DNA of 64,000 nucleotides, taken from the NCBI GenBank assembly GCA_027532905.1, contig JAPZUA010000007.1:1-64000 (forward strand). The letters are read 5' to 3'. The notes under the pieces were generated by a model. It was not told the origin of the DNA. It saw only the letters and a list, made by a program, of their open reading frames with translations, and did not search any database. Source of the stretch: Magnetospirillum sp. Lineage in GTDB: Bacteria; Pseudomonadota; Alphaproteobacteria; CACIAM-22H2. Positions 44,220 to 56,013 of the stretch are shown here, piece by piece. A program made the translations under genes and the position numbers. Positions within the stretch are counted from its first letter, which is position 1. Every line of letters starts with the position of its first letter.

Positions 44220-46236
<2,017 letters not shown>

Positions 46237-46308
46237 GGCGTTGCGGCAACGGCGTAGCAGACCGCCCGCGACGGGACAAGCCCGCCGTTGTTGCATTAGG
46301 ATTGCATC

Positions 46309-47103
46309 ATGACCGAAGCGCAGATTCGCACCGTTTTGCCGCCCGAAAAGAACTTGGCCGCCCTGCGCCGCTTGGCCCAGAGCGCACGCACGCTGGCCGA
46401 TCCGCCGATCTCGAACTTTACCGTGGGTGCGGCCCTCGTGGGCGCGAAGACCGGGCGGGTCTATCTCGGCGGCAATATCGAGTTTCCGGGGGCGGCCATC
46501 GGCCAGTCGATCCATGCCGAGCAGGCGGCGTTTGCCAATGCTTGGCATGCCGGCGAGACCGGCATTGCCGCCCTCGTCGTCACCGCCATGCCGTGCGGCC
46601 ATTGCCGCCAGTTTCTGTGGGAAACGCTCGCCCCCAAAGCCAAGCGCTTCAGCGTGACGGTGGGGCCGCGCACGCAGCGCATCGACAAGCTGCTCCCCCA
46701 TGCGTTCGGCCCGGCCGATCTTGGCGGCAAACACGGGGCGATGTCGGCACCGCCCGCACGGCTTGCCGCGTCGGGCGATGCGCTCGTTGCCGCTGCGTGC
46801 GACGCCGCGCGCCGCAGCTACGCGCCGCACACGCGCGGCCATGCAGGGCTTGCTTTGCAATTGGCCGACGACAGCGTGTTTGCCGGCCGCTACGCCGAAA
46901 ACGCCGCCTACAATCCGAGCCTGCCGCCGCTGCAAGCAGCGCTTATTCTGCGCCATCTTGCCGGCAGAAAGCACGTGCCGATCGCGCGTGCCGTGCTCGT
47001 CGCGGCCCCCGCCGCGATCGACCATGCGGTGCAGGCCGAAGCGCTGCTGGCGCTTGTTGCGCCCGGCATTGCGCTCGAGGTCGTGCGCGCGGCGCGCAAA
47101 TGA
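46309..47103 (+). CDS. cdd: Cytidine deaminase, two-domain type
   Basis: This enzyme deaminates cytidine and deoxycytidine in pyrimidine salvage. The 264-residue protein resembles the E. coli enzyme in having a catalytic and a vestigial domain. Catalytic-site residues are SNFTVGAALVG (substrate), HAEQAAFANAWHAG (zinc His and catalytic Glu) and PCGHCRQFLWE (zinc cysteines), with HAFGPADLGG between domains. The second domain (APHTRGHAGLALQLADDSVFAGRYAENAAYNPSL) lacks zinc ligands. Its stop overlaps the next start (ATGA). Confidence 0.95.
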   Translation: MTEAQIRTVLPPEKNLAALRRLAQSARTLADPPISNFTVGAALVGAKTGRVYLGGNIEFPGAAIGQSIHAEQAAFANAWHAGETGIAALVVTAMPCGHCRQFLWETLAPKAKRFSVTVGPRTQRIDKLLPHAFGPADLGGKHGAMSAPPARLAASGDALVAAACDAARRSYAPHTRGHAGLALQLADDSVFAGRYAENAAYNPSLPPLQAALILRHLAGRKHVPIARAVLVAAPAAIDHAVQAEALLALVAPGIALEVVRAARK

Positions 47104-47387
47104 CGGGCGGCCATTTCGTCTACATGCTGATGAATTCGGCGCGCACGATCTACACGGGCTACGCAACCGACGTGGCGCGCAGGCTCGCCCAGCACAACGG
47201 CGAAAAGCCCGGCGGGGCCAAATTCACGCGCGGGCGCGGGCCCTGGCGGCTCGTGCATGCGGAAGAACATGCGAGCAAGAGCGCCGCCCAAAAGCGCGAG
47301 GCGGCCCTCAAGCGCGATCGCAAATTCAAAGCTACTCTGAAGAGCGCGGCAAAACCCGCGCGTCCGCCTCGGCGGGCGACGCCGTAG
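47100..47387 (+). CDS. GIY-YIG nuclease family protein
   Basis: A 95-residue single-domain GIY-YIG protein of the YhbQ/UPF0213 kind. It begins MTGGHFVYMLMNSARTIYTGYATD, giving the paired strands of the motif, then DVARRLAQHN with the conserved Arg, and a lysine-rich tail. These proteins are poorly characterised small endonuclease-like proteins. ATG overlaps the cytidine deaminase stop by 4 bases. Its last 56 bases overlap the 3' end of the convergent unknown gene, which is tail to tail. Confidence 0.9.
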   Translation: MTGGHFVYMLMNSARTIYTGYATDVARRLAQHNGEKPGGAKFTRGRGPWRLVHAEEHASKSAAQKREAALKRDRKFKATLKSAAKPARPPRRATP

Positions 47388-47784
47388 AGTCGCGAGAGGC
47401 AGCACGCAACCAGTCTTCCGCCGCTTCGACGCTGAGGAAATGCTGAAGCTCGAAATCGGCCGGCGCGTCGCCGATGCGATCGGCGATCAGCGTGGCAGCA
47501 AGCTTGGTCTGAAGATGGCCCGCTGCAGAGGTGTTCACGGTCGCGTAGCGGCGCGGCCTGAAATCGCGCAGCAGCGGACCGTCCAGGCCGGTGCGCACCG
47601 CCTGCAATTGCTGGCCGGAGGCTGGCGTCGTGAGGCCGCGCGCATCGACGATGATCGGCATCCCACAAACATAGTCGGGCATGCGCAGAAGCTCGGCGAC
47701 AGCGCGCAAATACGCTCCGACGTCGTAGTCGCCACTTTGCGTCATGTAGACGACGTCGTTTCGGATGGTGACCGCGACGTCCAT
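47332..47784 (-). CDS. Unknown protein downstream of kdsA (150 aa)
   Basis: I do not recognise the family with certainty. The 150-residue protein (MDVAVTIRNDVVYMTQSGDYDVG) has alternating strands and helices. VYMTQSGDYDVGAYLRAVAELLRMPDYVCGMPIIVDARGLT in sequence resembles SpoIIAA/STAS-like or effector domains that mediate small protein interactions. The C-terminus is irregular. ATG at 47784 is preferred over a TTG six codons upstream. It follows kdsA after 36 bases. Its C-terminal 56 bases overlap the convergent GIY-YIG gene. Confidence 0.65.
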   Translation of the reverse strand: MDVAVTIRNDVVYMTQSGDYDVGAYLRAVAELLRMPDYVCGMPIIVDARGLTTPASGQQLQAVRTGLDGPLLRDFRPRRYATVNTSAAGHLQTKLAATLIADRIGDAPADFELQHFLSVEAAEDWLRAASRDSTASPAEADARVLPRSSE

Positions 47785-47820
47785 GGTTGCCCCAACCGGC
47801 AAGAAATTTCGGCAATGACC

Positions 47821-48660
47821 TTAACGCGCAGCGCGCCGCTTGGCGATAGCGTCGTATTCCTTGAGCTCGGCGAGGATCACTTCCATCTCCTTGAGCGGCA
47901 CCATATTGGGGCCGTCGGAGGGCGCCTTGTCGGGGTCTTGGTGGGTTTCCATGAACACCGCCGCAACGCCGACGGCGATCGCGGCGCGCGCCAGCACGGG
48001 AACGAATTCGCGCTGCCCACCCGACGTCGTCCCCTGCCCGCCCGGCTGCTGCACCGAGTGCGTGGCGTCGAACACCACGGGATAACCGCTCTCAGCGAGG
48101 ATCGGCAAGCCGCGCATGTCCGAGACCAGCGTGTTGTAGCCGAAGGACGTTCCCCGCTCGCACTGCAGGACTTTGTCGTTGCCCGTACTCGCGATCTTGG
48201 CGACGACGTTTTTCATGTCCCACGGGGCCAGGAACTGGCCCTTCTTGACGTTGACAACGCGGCCCGTTTCGCCCGCCGCCAGCAGAAGATCGGTCTGGCG
48301 GCACAGAAAGGCCGGGATCTGCAGCACGTCTACGGCCTCGGCCACCGGCGCGCATTGCTCGGCCGTGTGCACGTCGGTCAGAACCGGGCAGCCGTATTTT
48401 TCGCGCACCTCGACGAGGATCGGCAGGCTCTTCTCCATGCCGATGCCACGCGCCGAATTGACCGACGTACGGTTCGCCTTGTCGAAGCTGGTTTTGTAGA
48501 TAAGCGGAATGCCGAGCCGGCCCGTGAGTTCGACGAGAGCATGGCTCATCTCAAGCGCATGCGCGCGGCTCTCGAGCGCGCAAGGGCCAGCGATCAGCGC
48601 GAAGGGCCGGTTGTTGGCGATCTGGAAATTGCCGAGCGGAACGGTTTTGGGGGCGGTCAT
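47821..48660 (-). CDS. kdsA: 3-deoxy-8-phosphooctulonate synthase (KDO8P synthase)
   Basis: KdsA condenses arabinose-5-phosphate with phosphoenolpyruvate to make the KDO precursor of LPS, so this organism makes an LPS core. The 279-residue protein has [16 protein letters not shown] near residue 20, [70 protein letters not shown] and [16 protein letters not shown], all family hallmarks. The ATG at 48660 lies 14 bases after the pyrG stop, so the two are cotranscribed. Confidence 0.98.
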   Translation of the reverse strand: MTAPKTVPLGNFQIANNRPFALIAGPCALESRAHALEMSHALVELTGRLGIPLIYKTSFDKANRTSVNSARGIGMEKSLPILVEVREKYGCPVLTDVHTAEQCAPVAEAVDVLQIPAFLCRQTDLLLAAGETGRVVNVKKGQFLAPWDMKNVVAKIASTGNDKVLQCERGTSFGYNTLVSDMRGLPILAESGYPVVFDATHSVQQPGGQGTTSGGQREFVPVLARAAIAVGVAAVFMETHQDPDKAPSDGPNMVPLKEMEVILAELKEYDAIAKRRAAR

Positions 48661-48674
48661 GCGCGAGCGTGGTC

Positions 48675-50312
<1,638 letters not shown>

Positions 50313-50430
50313 CTATAGCCCCAACCGTGCCCAAGCCCAAGCAGAACCGTCCGCAAATCGGGCTTCGGCACAAAATTTCGCGATTGACGGGCTTTGTGGC
50401 CCGCCCTAGCGGAGTCGCAAGTCCGAAGCT

Positions 50431-50751
50431 TCAGCGCGCGACGGGCGGTGCCGGAATGGCGGGAGCTGCCGGAATCGTCGGGATCGGCCCTTCGAGCGGA
50501 TCGACCGTGCGCGAGGAATGCGTGCCCGCGAAAAAGGCCAGCCCAATGCTGGTCAGCATGAAAGCGCCGGCCAGGATCGCGGTCGTGCGAGTCAGCAGAT
50601 TGGCCGTACCGCGCGCCGACATGAAGCCGCCCATGCCCCCGCCCGACGAGCCGCCCATGCCAAGGCCGCCGCCTTCGCTGCGCTGGACCAGCACAACGCC
50701 GACCAGCGCGATCGCGATCAGCAGATGGATGACCGTCAGAACCAATTCCAT
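50431..50751 (-). CDS. secG: Preprotein translocase subunit SecG
   Basis: SecG assists SecYE in protein export. The 106-residue protein has two membrane helices: LVLTVIHLLIAIALVGVVLVQ (about 3-23) and ILAGAFMLTSIGLAFFAG. Between them is the conserved QRSEGGGLGMGGSSGGGMGGFMSARGTANLLTRTT region, followed by a proline/alanine-rich C-terminal tail. ATG at 50751 (MELVLTV) was chosen because it begins the first helix. It lies 127 bases upstream of pyrG. In relatives tpiA directly precedes it; here several genes separate them. Confidence 0.96.
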   Translation of the reverse strand: MELVLTVIHLLIAIALVGVVLVQRSEGGGLGMGGSSGGGMGGFMSARGTANLLTRTTAILAGAFMLTSIGLAFFAGTHSSRTVDPLEGPIPTIPAAPAIPAPPVAR

Positions 50752-50836
50752 GGGGCATTGCCTCGAATAAAGATACGGGACCAAAAGCGGCGTAGGTCTA
50801 ACGCGATCTTGGCCGGAAATCCAGCCTTGGCAGCGG

Positions 50837-50887
50837 ATAATTGTTAACTGAAACGAAACAAAAAATCAAAAAATGGCATAATTGTTA
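50837..50887. repeat. Tandem ATAATTGTTA repeats upstream of pirin copy 2
   Basis: The 10-base word ATAATTGTTA occurs twice, at 50837-50846 and 50878-50887, 41 bases apart start to start (about four helical turns). Both sit in an A-rich stretch in the divergent region between secG and the pirin gene. Such spacing suits two bound regulators on one DNA face; the regulator is unknown. The remainder of 50752-50979 holds nothing else I can identify except the pirin SD. Confidence 0.45.
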
Positions 50888-50979
50888 TTCGAATGCCGCC
50901 CCCCTATCTTAACTGCAACAGAGGCGGCCAATTTCGGCCCCTCCAACCACACAGCCCCCACCCTAAAGGAGCGCTTGCC

Positions 50980-51720
50980 ATGACTGCGACCCTCAAAACC
51001 GCCCCGCTTGCGACACCCAAAATCGTCGTGCGGCCGTCCGCCCAGCGCGGGCCCGTCGATTTCGGCTGGCTGCAGAGCCGCCACAGCTTCTCGTTCGGCG
51101 GCTACTACGATCCGAACCATATGGGCTTCCGGGGCTTGCGCGTCATCAACGAAGACCGCGTGGCGCCGGGGACGGGCTTCGACACGCACGGCCATCGCGA
51201 CATGGAAATCGTCTCCTACGTGCTCGAGGGAGCACTGGCGCACAAAGATTCGATGGGCAATGTCGAAACGCTTAAAGCGGGCGAAGTGCAGGCGATGAGT
51301 GCGGGTACCGGCATTATGCATTCGGAGTTCAACGCCGACAAAGCCGCACCAGTGCATTTCCTGCAGATCTGGCTGCTGCCCGACCACAACGGCCACACGC
51401 CGCGCTATGGTCAGAAACTGTTTGCGCCCGCCGACAAGCGCAACAAGCTTGCCCTCGTCGTGTCGCCGGACGGGATCGACGGTTCGCTGCCCACGCATTC
51501 GGGTGCAAGCATGTACGCAAGCCTGCTTGATGCCGGCAAAAGCGTGGCACTCGATCTCGCCGCAGGCCGTGCGGCCTGGGTGCAGGTCGCGCGCGGCTCG
51601 ATCGATCTCGACGGCACCACGCTTGCCGAAGGCGACGGTGCGGCCGTCACCGACGCGATGCGCGTGACGCTGACGGGCGTGGCGGGCGAAAGCGAGCTGT
51701 TGGTGTTCGATCTCAAATAG
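50980..51720 (+). CDS. Pirin family protein (copy 2)
   Basis: A 246-residue bicupin of the YhhW-type pirin group. The metal ligands H70, H72, H114 and E116 are all present (FDTHGHRDMEIVSYVLEG and GIMHSEFN). It differs from pirin copy 1 at 18271-19140 in starting with SRHSFSFGGYYDPNHMGF, typical of the shorter bacterial type. A strong SD (AAAGGAG) precedes ATG at 50980. The upstream region is A-rich with a tandem repeat. It is divergent from secG and 77 bases before the arsR-type gene. Confidence 0.93.
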   Translation: MTATLKTAPLATPKIVVRPSAQRGPVDFGWLQSRHSFSFGGYYDPNHMGFRGLRVINEDRVAPGTGFDTHGHRDMEIVSYVLEGALAHKDSMGNVETLKAGEVQAMSAGTGIMHSEFNADKAAPVHFLQIWLLPDHNGHTPRYGQKLFAPADKRNKLALVVSPDGIDGSLPTHSGASMYASLLDAGKSVALDLAAGRAAWVQVARGSIDLDGTTLAEGDGAAVTDAMRVTLTGVAGESELLVFDLK

Positions 51721-51748
51721 AGTGCGCCTAAGGGTGGCCCTGCAGACA

Positions 51749-51766
51749 TTCAACAAAATGGTTGAA
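51749..51766. promoter_or_regulatory. ArsR operator 1 (distal)
   Basis: TTCAAC (51749-51754) and GTTGAA (51761-51766) form perfect arms with a 6-base spacer. It is the same dyad as operator 2, centred 40 bases downstream, and it fits the site type used by ArsR/SdpR-like repressors that control SRPBCC genes. Confidence 0.8.
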
Positions 51767-51788
51767 GATCTGCGGGGCCGTCTTTATA

Positions 51789-51806
51789 TTCAACAATATG
51801 GTTGAA
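51789..51806. promoter_or_regulatory. ArsR operator 2, covering the arsR start codon
   Basis: TTCAAC (51789-51794) and GTTGAA (51801-51806) are perfect arms with spacer AATATG, and this spacer ends with the ATG (51798-51800) of the arsR-type gene. Binding here would block initiation or early elongation, giving tight autoregulation together with operator 1. Confidence 0.8.
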
Positions 51807-52151
51807 CATAAAGACGCCCTCGACACGGTTTTCCACGCCCTCGCCGACCCAACGCGGCGCGCGATCCTGCAACGTCTTTCGGCGGGTGCGTGCAGCGTGG
51901 GCGAACTCGCCGAACCCTTTGAAATTTCGCTCGCCGCCGCCTCCAAGCACATCAAAGTGCTCGAAAACGCCGGCCTGCTGCGGCGCGCGGTGCAAGGCCG
52001 CACGCATCTTTGCAGCCTCGATGTCGGCCCCATGCATGCGGGCCTCGAATGGCTGCGCCACTACGAACAGTTCTGGAACCGCAGTCTCGACGCGCTCGAA
52101 GCCGCTTTGCGCGCCGAGAGCCCGCCGCCCAAGCGCAGGAGAAAAAAATGA
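51798..52151 (+). CDS. ArsR-family repressor
   Basis: A 117-residue winged-helix repressor of the ArsR/SdpR group. It has FHALADPTRRAILQRLSAGACSVGELAEPFEISLAAASKHIKVLENAGLLRRAVQGRTHLC in sequence over residues 9-71, with the recognition helix ISLAAASKHIKVLE. The metal-binding cysteine box of ArsR proper (ELCVCDL) is absent, so it is probably not an arsenic sensor. The C-terminal lysine/arginine tail is short. Its stop overlaps the SRPBCC start by 3 bases, and this pairing is well known for SRPBCC/AHSA1 proteins. Confidence 0.93.
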   Translation: MVEHKDALDTVFHALADPTRRAILQRLSAGACSVGELAEPFEISLAAASKHIKVLENAGLLRRAVQGRTHLCSLDVGPMHAGLEWLRHYEQFWNRSLDALEAALRAESPPPKRRRKK

Positions 52152-52708
52152 CGAAGTCCAACCTAGCCGACGGCCACGACGCGCGCGTCACGCACGACGA
52201 GCCGGAAATGCTGCGCCTCACGCGCTTGCTGCCGGGCACGGTCGAACGCGTTTGGGCATACCTAACGCAGTCCGATCTGCGCGCAACCTGGCTCGGCGCT
52301 GGCGCCATGGAGCTGCGGCCCGGCGCTACGGTCGAACTTGCGATCGATAACACGAAACTGACGCCCACACCCGACAACGTGCCGCCCAACCCGGCAACGC
52401 AGGGCGGCCCGACAACGCTCGTCTGGCGCGTGGTCGCAAGCGAAGCGCCCCATCTGCTGGTCGTCGATTGGGGAACCGCCGCCGATGCCTCGCGCATACG
52501 CTTAGAACTTGCAGCCGAGGGTGCGGGCACGCGCCTTACGATCGAACATCGGCGCGTTACGAGCCGCGGCATGCTGCTCGGCGTATCGGCCGGCTGGCAC
52601 ACGCATACCGACATTCTGCGCGACCGGCTTGCCGGGTACGAACCCGCCGCCTTCTGGCCGCGCTACGCGAAACTCGAAACGCTTTATGCGGGTCGCCTGC
52701 CGGGCTAG
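52148..52708 (+). CDS. SRPBCC (AHSA1-like) domain protein
   Basis: A 186-residue START/Bet v1-like protein. The hallmark region is LRLTRLLPGTVERVWAYLTQSDLRATWLGAGAMELRPGATVEL in sequence (residues about 22-65), then WRVVASEAPHLLVVDWG, TRLTIEHRRVTSRGM and a final amphipathic helix. Such proteins bind hydrophobic ligands in a deep pocket. The start ATG at 52148 overlaps the arsR-type stop, so the two are coupled and probably controlled by the twin operators. The ligand is unknown. Confidence 0.9.
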   Translation: MTKSNLADGHDARVTHDEPEMLRLTRLLPGTVERVWAYLTQSDLRATWLGAGAMELRPGATVELAIDNTKLTPTPDNVPPNPATQGGPTTLVWRVVASEAPHLLVVDWGTAADASRIRLELAAEGAGTRLTIEHRRVTSRGMLLGVSAGWHTHTDILRDRLAGYEPAAFWPRYAKLETLYAGRLPG

Positions 52709-52711
52709 CCG

Positions 52712-53095
52712 TCAGGTGCGCCACTCGGTCTCGAAGACCTTCTGCGCCACCTGCCAGCGCCCGTCGATTTTGAGGAATGCCAGCAGGTCGGTGAAAAACC
52801 GCGGCGGGATGGCGCAGTTGAGTTTCACGAGCGCCATCGTCGGCCCGATACGGTCGAGCAGCAGAATGCGGTCGTAGCGGCCAAGCCCTTGGTCTTTGGA
52901 CGAGCGGCGCGTGCGCACGGCCGCGAGCCACGTGTCGCGCGGGATCGTCTGCAGGCCCTCGGGCGTGACATGCGTAAGCACGCAGGTCGGATGAAACACG
53001 CTTTCGAGTTTGTCGGCATCGGCCTCGTAGAGCCCGTCGAGATAGGTCTGTACGGCGGCGGAAATCGCGTCGAGATCGGCGTCGATCGGGTCCAT
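52712..53095 (-). CDS. NTF2-like (putative lumazine-binding) protein
   Basis: A 127-residue NTF2-like cone fold. It shows AVQTYLDGLYEADADKLESVFHPTCVLTHVTPEGLQTIPRDTWLAAV near the start, with RILLLDRIGPTMALVKLNCAIPPRFFTDLLAFLKIDGRWQVAQKVFETEW over the rest, typical of the DUF4440/lumazine-binding-like group. ATG at 53095 gives the expected length. It follows tpiA after 14 bases on the same strand and ends convergently 3 bases after the SRPBCC gene. Its reaction is unknown. Confidence 0.88.
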   Translation of the reverse strand: MDPIDADLDAISAAVQTYLDGLYEADADKLESVFHPTCVLTHVTPEGLQTIPRDTWLAAVRTRRSSKDQGLGRYDRILLLDRIGPTMALVKLNCAIPPRFFTDLLAFLKIDGRWQVAQKVFETEWRT

Positions 53096-53109
53096 GTTCC
53101 GTCCTCCTG

Positions 53110-53856
53110 TCAGCCTGCTGCCGCGACGATCGCGGCAAACGCGTCGGGTTTGAGCGATGCGCCGCCCACGAGCGCGCCGTCGACATTGGCGACCGCCATC
53201 AGCTCGGCGGCGTTTTTGTCGTTGACCGAGCCGCCGTAGAGAATGCGCATCGCGGCCCCGTCGGCAAAGCGCGAAACCAACGCCGCACGGATTGCGGCGT
53301 GGACTTCGGCCACCTGTGCCGTGGTCGGCGTGCGGCCCGTGCCGATCGCCCAAACGGGCTCGTAGGCAACCACGAGGTTGGCGGCGGTCGCCTGATCCGG
53401 CAGCGATCCCGCCAGCTGGCGCCCAACGATTTCAAGCGTGGTACCGGCATCGCGCTCGGCCAAGGTCTCGCCCACGCATGCGATCGCGCACAGGCCCGCG
53501 CGCCACGCGGCGGCGATCTTGGCGTTCACGTCGGCATCGCTCTCGCGGTGATTGGCACGCCGCTCGGAATGCCCGACGATCGCATAGCGGCAGCCGAGTT
53601 CCACCAACATCTCGGCGGCAACGTCGCCGGTATGGGCACCGGCCGCTGCTGCGTGGCAATCCTGCGCGCCCAGTTGCACGGCACTGCCGGACAAAGCGTC
53701 CGCAACCGAAACCAGATGGACAAAGGGCGGGCAGACGAGAATCTCGGCACGCTCGGCCGTCGGCAACGCCGCGATCGCCGCCGCAAGGGCGACCGCATCG
53801 GCCTTGCGGCCGTTCATCTTCCAATTTCCGGCAACGAGTTTTCGGGGGGCTCGCAT
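53110..53856 (-). CDS. tpiA: Triosephosphate isomerase
   Basis: TpiA interconverts dihydroxyacetone phosphate and glyceraldehyde 3-phosphate. The 248-residue protein has the substrate lysine in [11 protein letters not shown] near residue 12, the catalytic histidine in IVGHSERR (with [12 protein letters not shown] following), the catalytic glutamate in [17 protein letters not shown], and the phosphate-gripping [12 protein letters not shown]. The catalytic set is complete. The region upstream to 54009 is a divergent promoter region with ppiD. In relatives secG follows; here an NTF2 gene and the arsR/pirin group intervene. Confidence 0.98.
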   Translation of the reverse strand: MRAPRKLVAGNWKMNGRKADAVALAAAIAALPTAERAEILVCPPFVHLVSVADALSGSAVQLGAQDCHAAAAGAHTGDVAAEMLVELGCRYAIVGHSERRANHRESDADVNAKIAAAWRAGLCAIACVGETLAERDAGTTLEIVGRQLAGSLPDQATAANLVVAYEPVWAIGTGRTPTTAQVAEVHAAIRAALVSRFADGAAMRILYGGSVNDKNAAELMAVANVDGALVGGASLKPDAFAAIVAAAG

Positions 53857-54009
53857 CGGCGGGGCTCTCGCAACAGGGACGAACGGCGTGTCGGGCGACG
53901 GGTTGGGTAAGGGTTTTGCGTGGTTTTCGCAAGGGTTGCGGGGGGGATCGTGCGGCCCTATTCTCCCCCGCTTTCCCGCTGCCCCTCATATTGGACCTGT
54001 TGCCCGCCC

Positions 54010-55887
54010 ATGCTGCAATTCATCCGCGAAAAAGCCTCCGGCACGATTTTCAAACTGCTGTTCGGCATGTTGATCGTCAGCTTCGCCGCCTGGGGTATTG
54101 GCGACTACGCGTTCCTGCGCTCGGGCGACGACACGGCCATCACGGTCGGATCGCGCAAGATCCCGATCCAGCAGGTCGATGCCGAATACCGCCAGGCGCG
54201 CGAGCGCCTGCGCCGCGCCTTCGGGGTGGAGATCGACGAGGCGATGCTGCGCCAGTTCGGTTTGCTCGACCAGACGGTCGACCGGCTCGCGGCCGAAGCC
54301 GCCCTCGATGCGGAGGCGGCACGCTTGGGCCTCGTGGCCAGCGACGCGATCGTGCGCCAGCGCATCGCGAGCGACCCCAATTTCCGCGGCCCCGGCGGCC
54401 AGTTCGACCGTTTCCTGTTCCAGCGCCTGCTGTTCGACAACGGCTTCACCGAACAGCGCTATATCGAGCTCGTGCGCGCCGACATTGTGCGCAGCCAGCT
54501 GCGCGAGGCGGTCGAAGCGGGCGTGCAGGCCCCGCTTGTGCTGGCCGAAACGCTCTATCGCCACCGCAACGAAAAGCGCGGCGGCGACCGCGTGTTCGTG
54601 GCCAACGCCGCGTTCGAGGATGTCGGCACGCCGTCCGACGCCGACCTGGCGCAAACCTACGAAGCCAACGGCGCGCGCTTCACGGCGCCTGAATATCGCG
54701 CCCTTTCCGTGGTGCGCGTGGCGGCCGACGACGTCGCCGCGCAAGTGACGGTCGACGAAAAGGCGCTGGCCGCCGAGTTCGAGCAGCGCCGCGGCGAATT
54801 CGAACAGCCCGAACAACGCGAGCTCAAGCAGATGCTGTTCGACAACCAAGAAGCAGCCCAGGCGGCAGCCGCCGCGATCGCGGGCGGCAAGAGCTTCGAT
54901 GCTGTCGCCGCCGAAACGCCCGGCCAGTCGCCCGACCGCATCGGGCTCGGCCTTGTGGCGCGCAACGAAACGCTGCCCGCGATCGGTGCGGCCGTGTTCG
55001 AGGCGGCATCCGGTGCCGTCGTGGGGCCCGTGCGCACGCCGTTCGGCTGGCATGTGCTGCAGATCGTGCGCATCGAGCCCGGCACGCAAGCCACGCTTGA
55101 AAGCGTGCGCGCACGCATCGAGCCCGCCCTGCGCCAACGCTTGGCGGCCGAAAAAGCCTTCGAGATCGCCAATCGCCTCGAAGACCAGGTCACGCGCGGC
55201 CGCGCACTCGACGAGGCCGCCGCCAATGCCGGTGCCACCGTCGTGAAGATCGCGGCCGTCGATGCGCGCGGCCTCGACGACAAGGGTGCACCCGTGGCGC
55301 TGTTCGCGGGCGCGCCCGAAGCGGTACGTGCGACCTTCGACACGCTGGTCGGCCGCGAAAGCCAATTGATCGAAACGCGCGGCGGCGGCTTCTATCTTCT
55401 GCATGTGGACGGCGCCACGCCGGCCCAGCGCCGCCCCTTCGACAGCGTCAAAGAAGAGGTCGCCGCGGTGTGGAAGGCCGAGCGCCAGGCCGAACGTGCG
55501 CTTGCGCGCGCGCGCGAAATCGTCGCTGCAACAGCAGCGGGCGAAACGCTCGAGGCGGCGTCGTTGCGCTTCAATCTGCGCGTCGAAGCCGTGCCGGCCG
55601 TGCTGCGCACCGGCAACAACGCGTCCGTTCCCAGTGCGGTCGCGGCACGCTTGTTCGCGCTCAAGCCCGGCCAGACCGGCCTTGCCGCCGGCATCGACGG
55701 CCAGTTCGTCGTGCGCACCGGCGACGTCGTCGCGGCCGATCCGGCGGCCGACCCGGCCGGCCTTGCGGCGCTGCGCGCGCAGCTCGCCCGCGAAATGGCC
55801 GCCGATCTTTCGACAGAGTACAACCAAGCCTTGCGCCAGAAATTCGGCGTCACGATCAACCGCAGCGTCGTCGAACGCCTCAATTAA
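54010..55887 (+). CDS. ppiD: PpiD-type peptidyl-prolyl isomerase/periplasmic chaperone
   Basis: A membrane-anchored periplasmic folding factor. The 625-residue protein begins MLQFIREKASGTIFKLLFGMLIVSFAAWGIGDY read in sequence, with one membrane helix (about 13-30). A SurA-type N-terminal chaperone domain (about 40-230) follows, then a parvulin-like PPIase domain (EQPEQRELKQMLF to PVRTPFGWHVLQIVRIEP, about 265-360), and a C-terminal helical domain. ATG at 54010 was chosen because it gives the proper short N-terminal tail. It is divergent from tpiA. Confidence 0.95.
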   Translation: MLQFIREKASGTIFKLLFGMLIVSFAAWGIGDYAFLRSGDDTAITVGSRKIPIQQVDAEYRQARERLRRAFGVEIDEAMLRQFGLLDQTVDRLAAEAALDAEAARLGLVASDAIVRQRIASDPNFRGPGGQFDRFLFQRLLFDNGFTEQRYIELVRADIVRSQLREAVEAGVQAPLVLAETLYRHRNEKRGGDRVFVANAAFEDVGTPSDADLAQTYEANGARFTAPEYRALSVVRVAADDVAAQVTVDEKALAAEFEQRRGEFEQPEQRELKQMLFDNQEAAQAAAAAIAGGKSFDAVAAETPGQSPDRIGLGLVARNETLPAIGAAVFEAASGAVVGPVRTPFGWHVLQIVRIEPGTQATLESVRARIEPALRQRLAAEKAFEIANRLEDQVTRGRALDEAAANAGATVVKIAAVDARGLDDKGAPVALFAGAPEAVRATFDTLVGRESQLIETRGGGFYLLHVDGATPAQRRPFDSVKEEVAAVWKAERQAERALARAREIVAATAAGETLEAASLRFNLRVEAVPAVLRTGNNASVPSAVAARLFALKPGQTGLAAGIDGQFVVRTGDVVAADPAADPAGLAALRAQLAREMAADLSTEYNQALRQKFGVTINRSVVERLN

Positions 55888-55970
55888 CTGGAAAAACCGA
55901 CTGCGACGTTTTTACGCGGGGACCCTAGCGGGACCTTAAAGGTCTCTTAATTGATTCGGCGCATGCTCCG

Positions 55971-55998
55971 TTTTGTACATCAATAAATATGTACAAAA
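55971..55998. promoter_or_regulatory. 28-bp perfect dyad upstream of the globin-coupled chemoreceptor
   Basis: TTTTGTACAT (55971-55980) and ATGTACAAAA (55989-55998) are perfect 10-base arms with an 8-base spacer (CAATAAAT). The SD GGAGG follows at 56002-56006 and ATG at 56014, so the dyad occupies the region just before the ribosome-binding site. It is likely an operator, or an mRNA hairpin in the leader. Confidence 0.75.
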
Positions 55999-56013
55999 TA
56001 TGGAGGATCGCCC

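Noticed and set aside
51798-52151. Arsenic resistance regulator
   Set aside because: The ELCVCDL-type cysteine box is missing and no arsenic genes lie nearby; the pairing with an SRPBCC gene points elsewhere.
53986-55827. Long minus-strand frame opposite ppiD
   Set aside because: Arg/Gly/Ala-rich shadow of ppiD codons; no start signal or family pattern.
55919-55953. Terminator of ppiD around GGGACC/GGTCTC
   Set aside because: The stem is short with a wobble pair and the following bases are not a clear T-run, so I do not list it as a feature.
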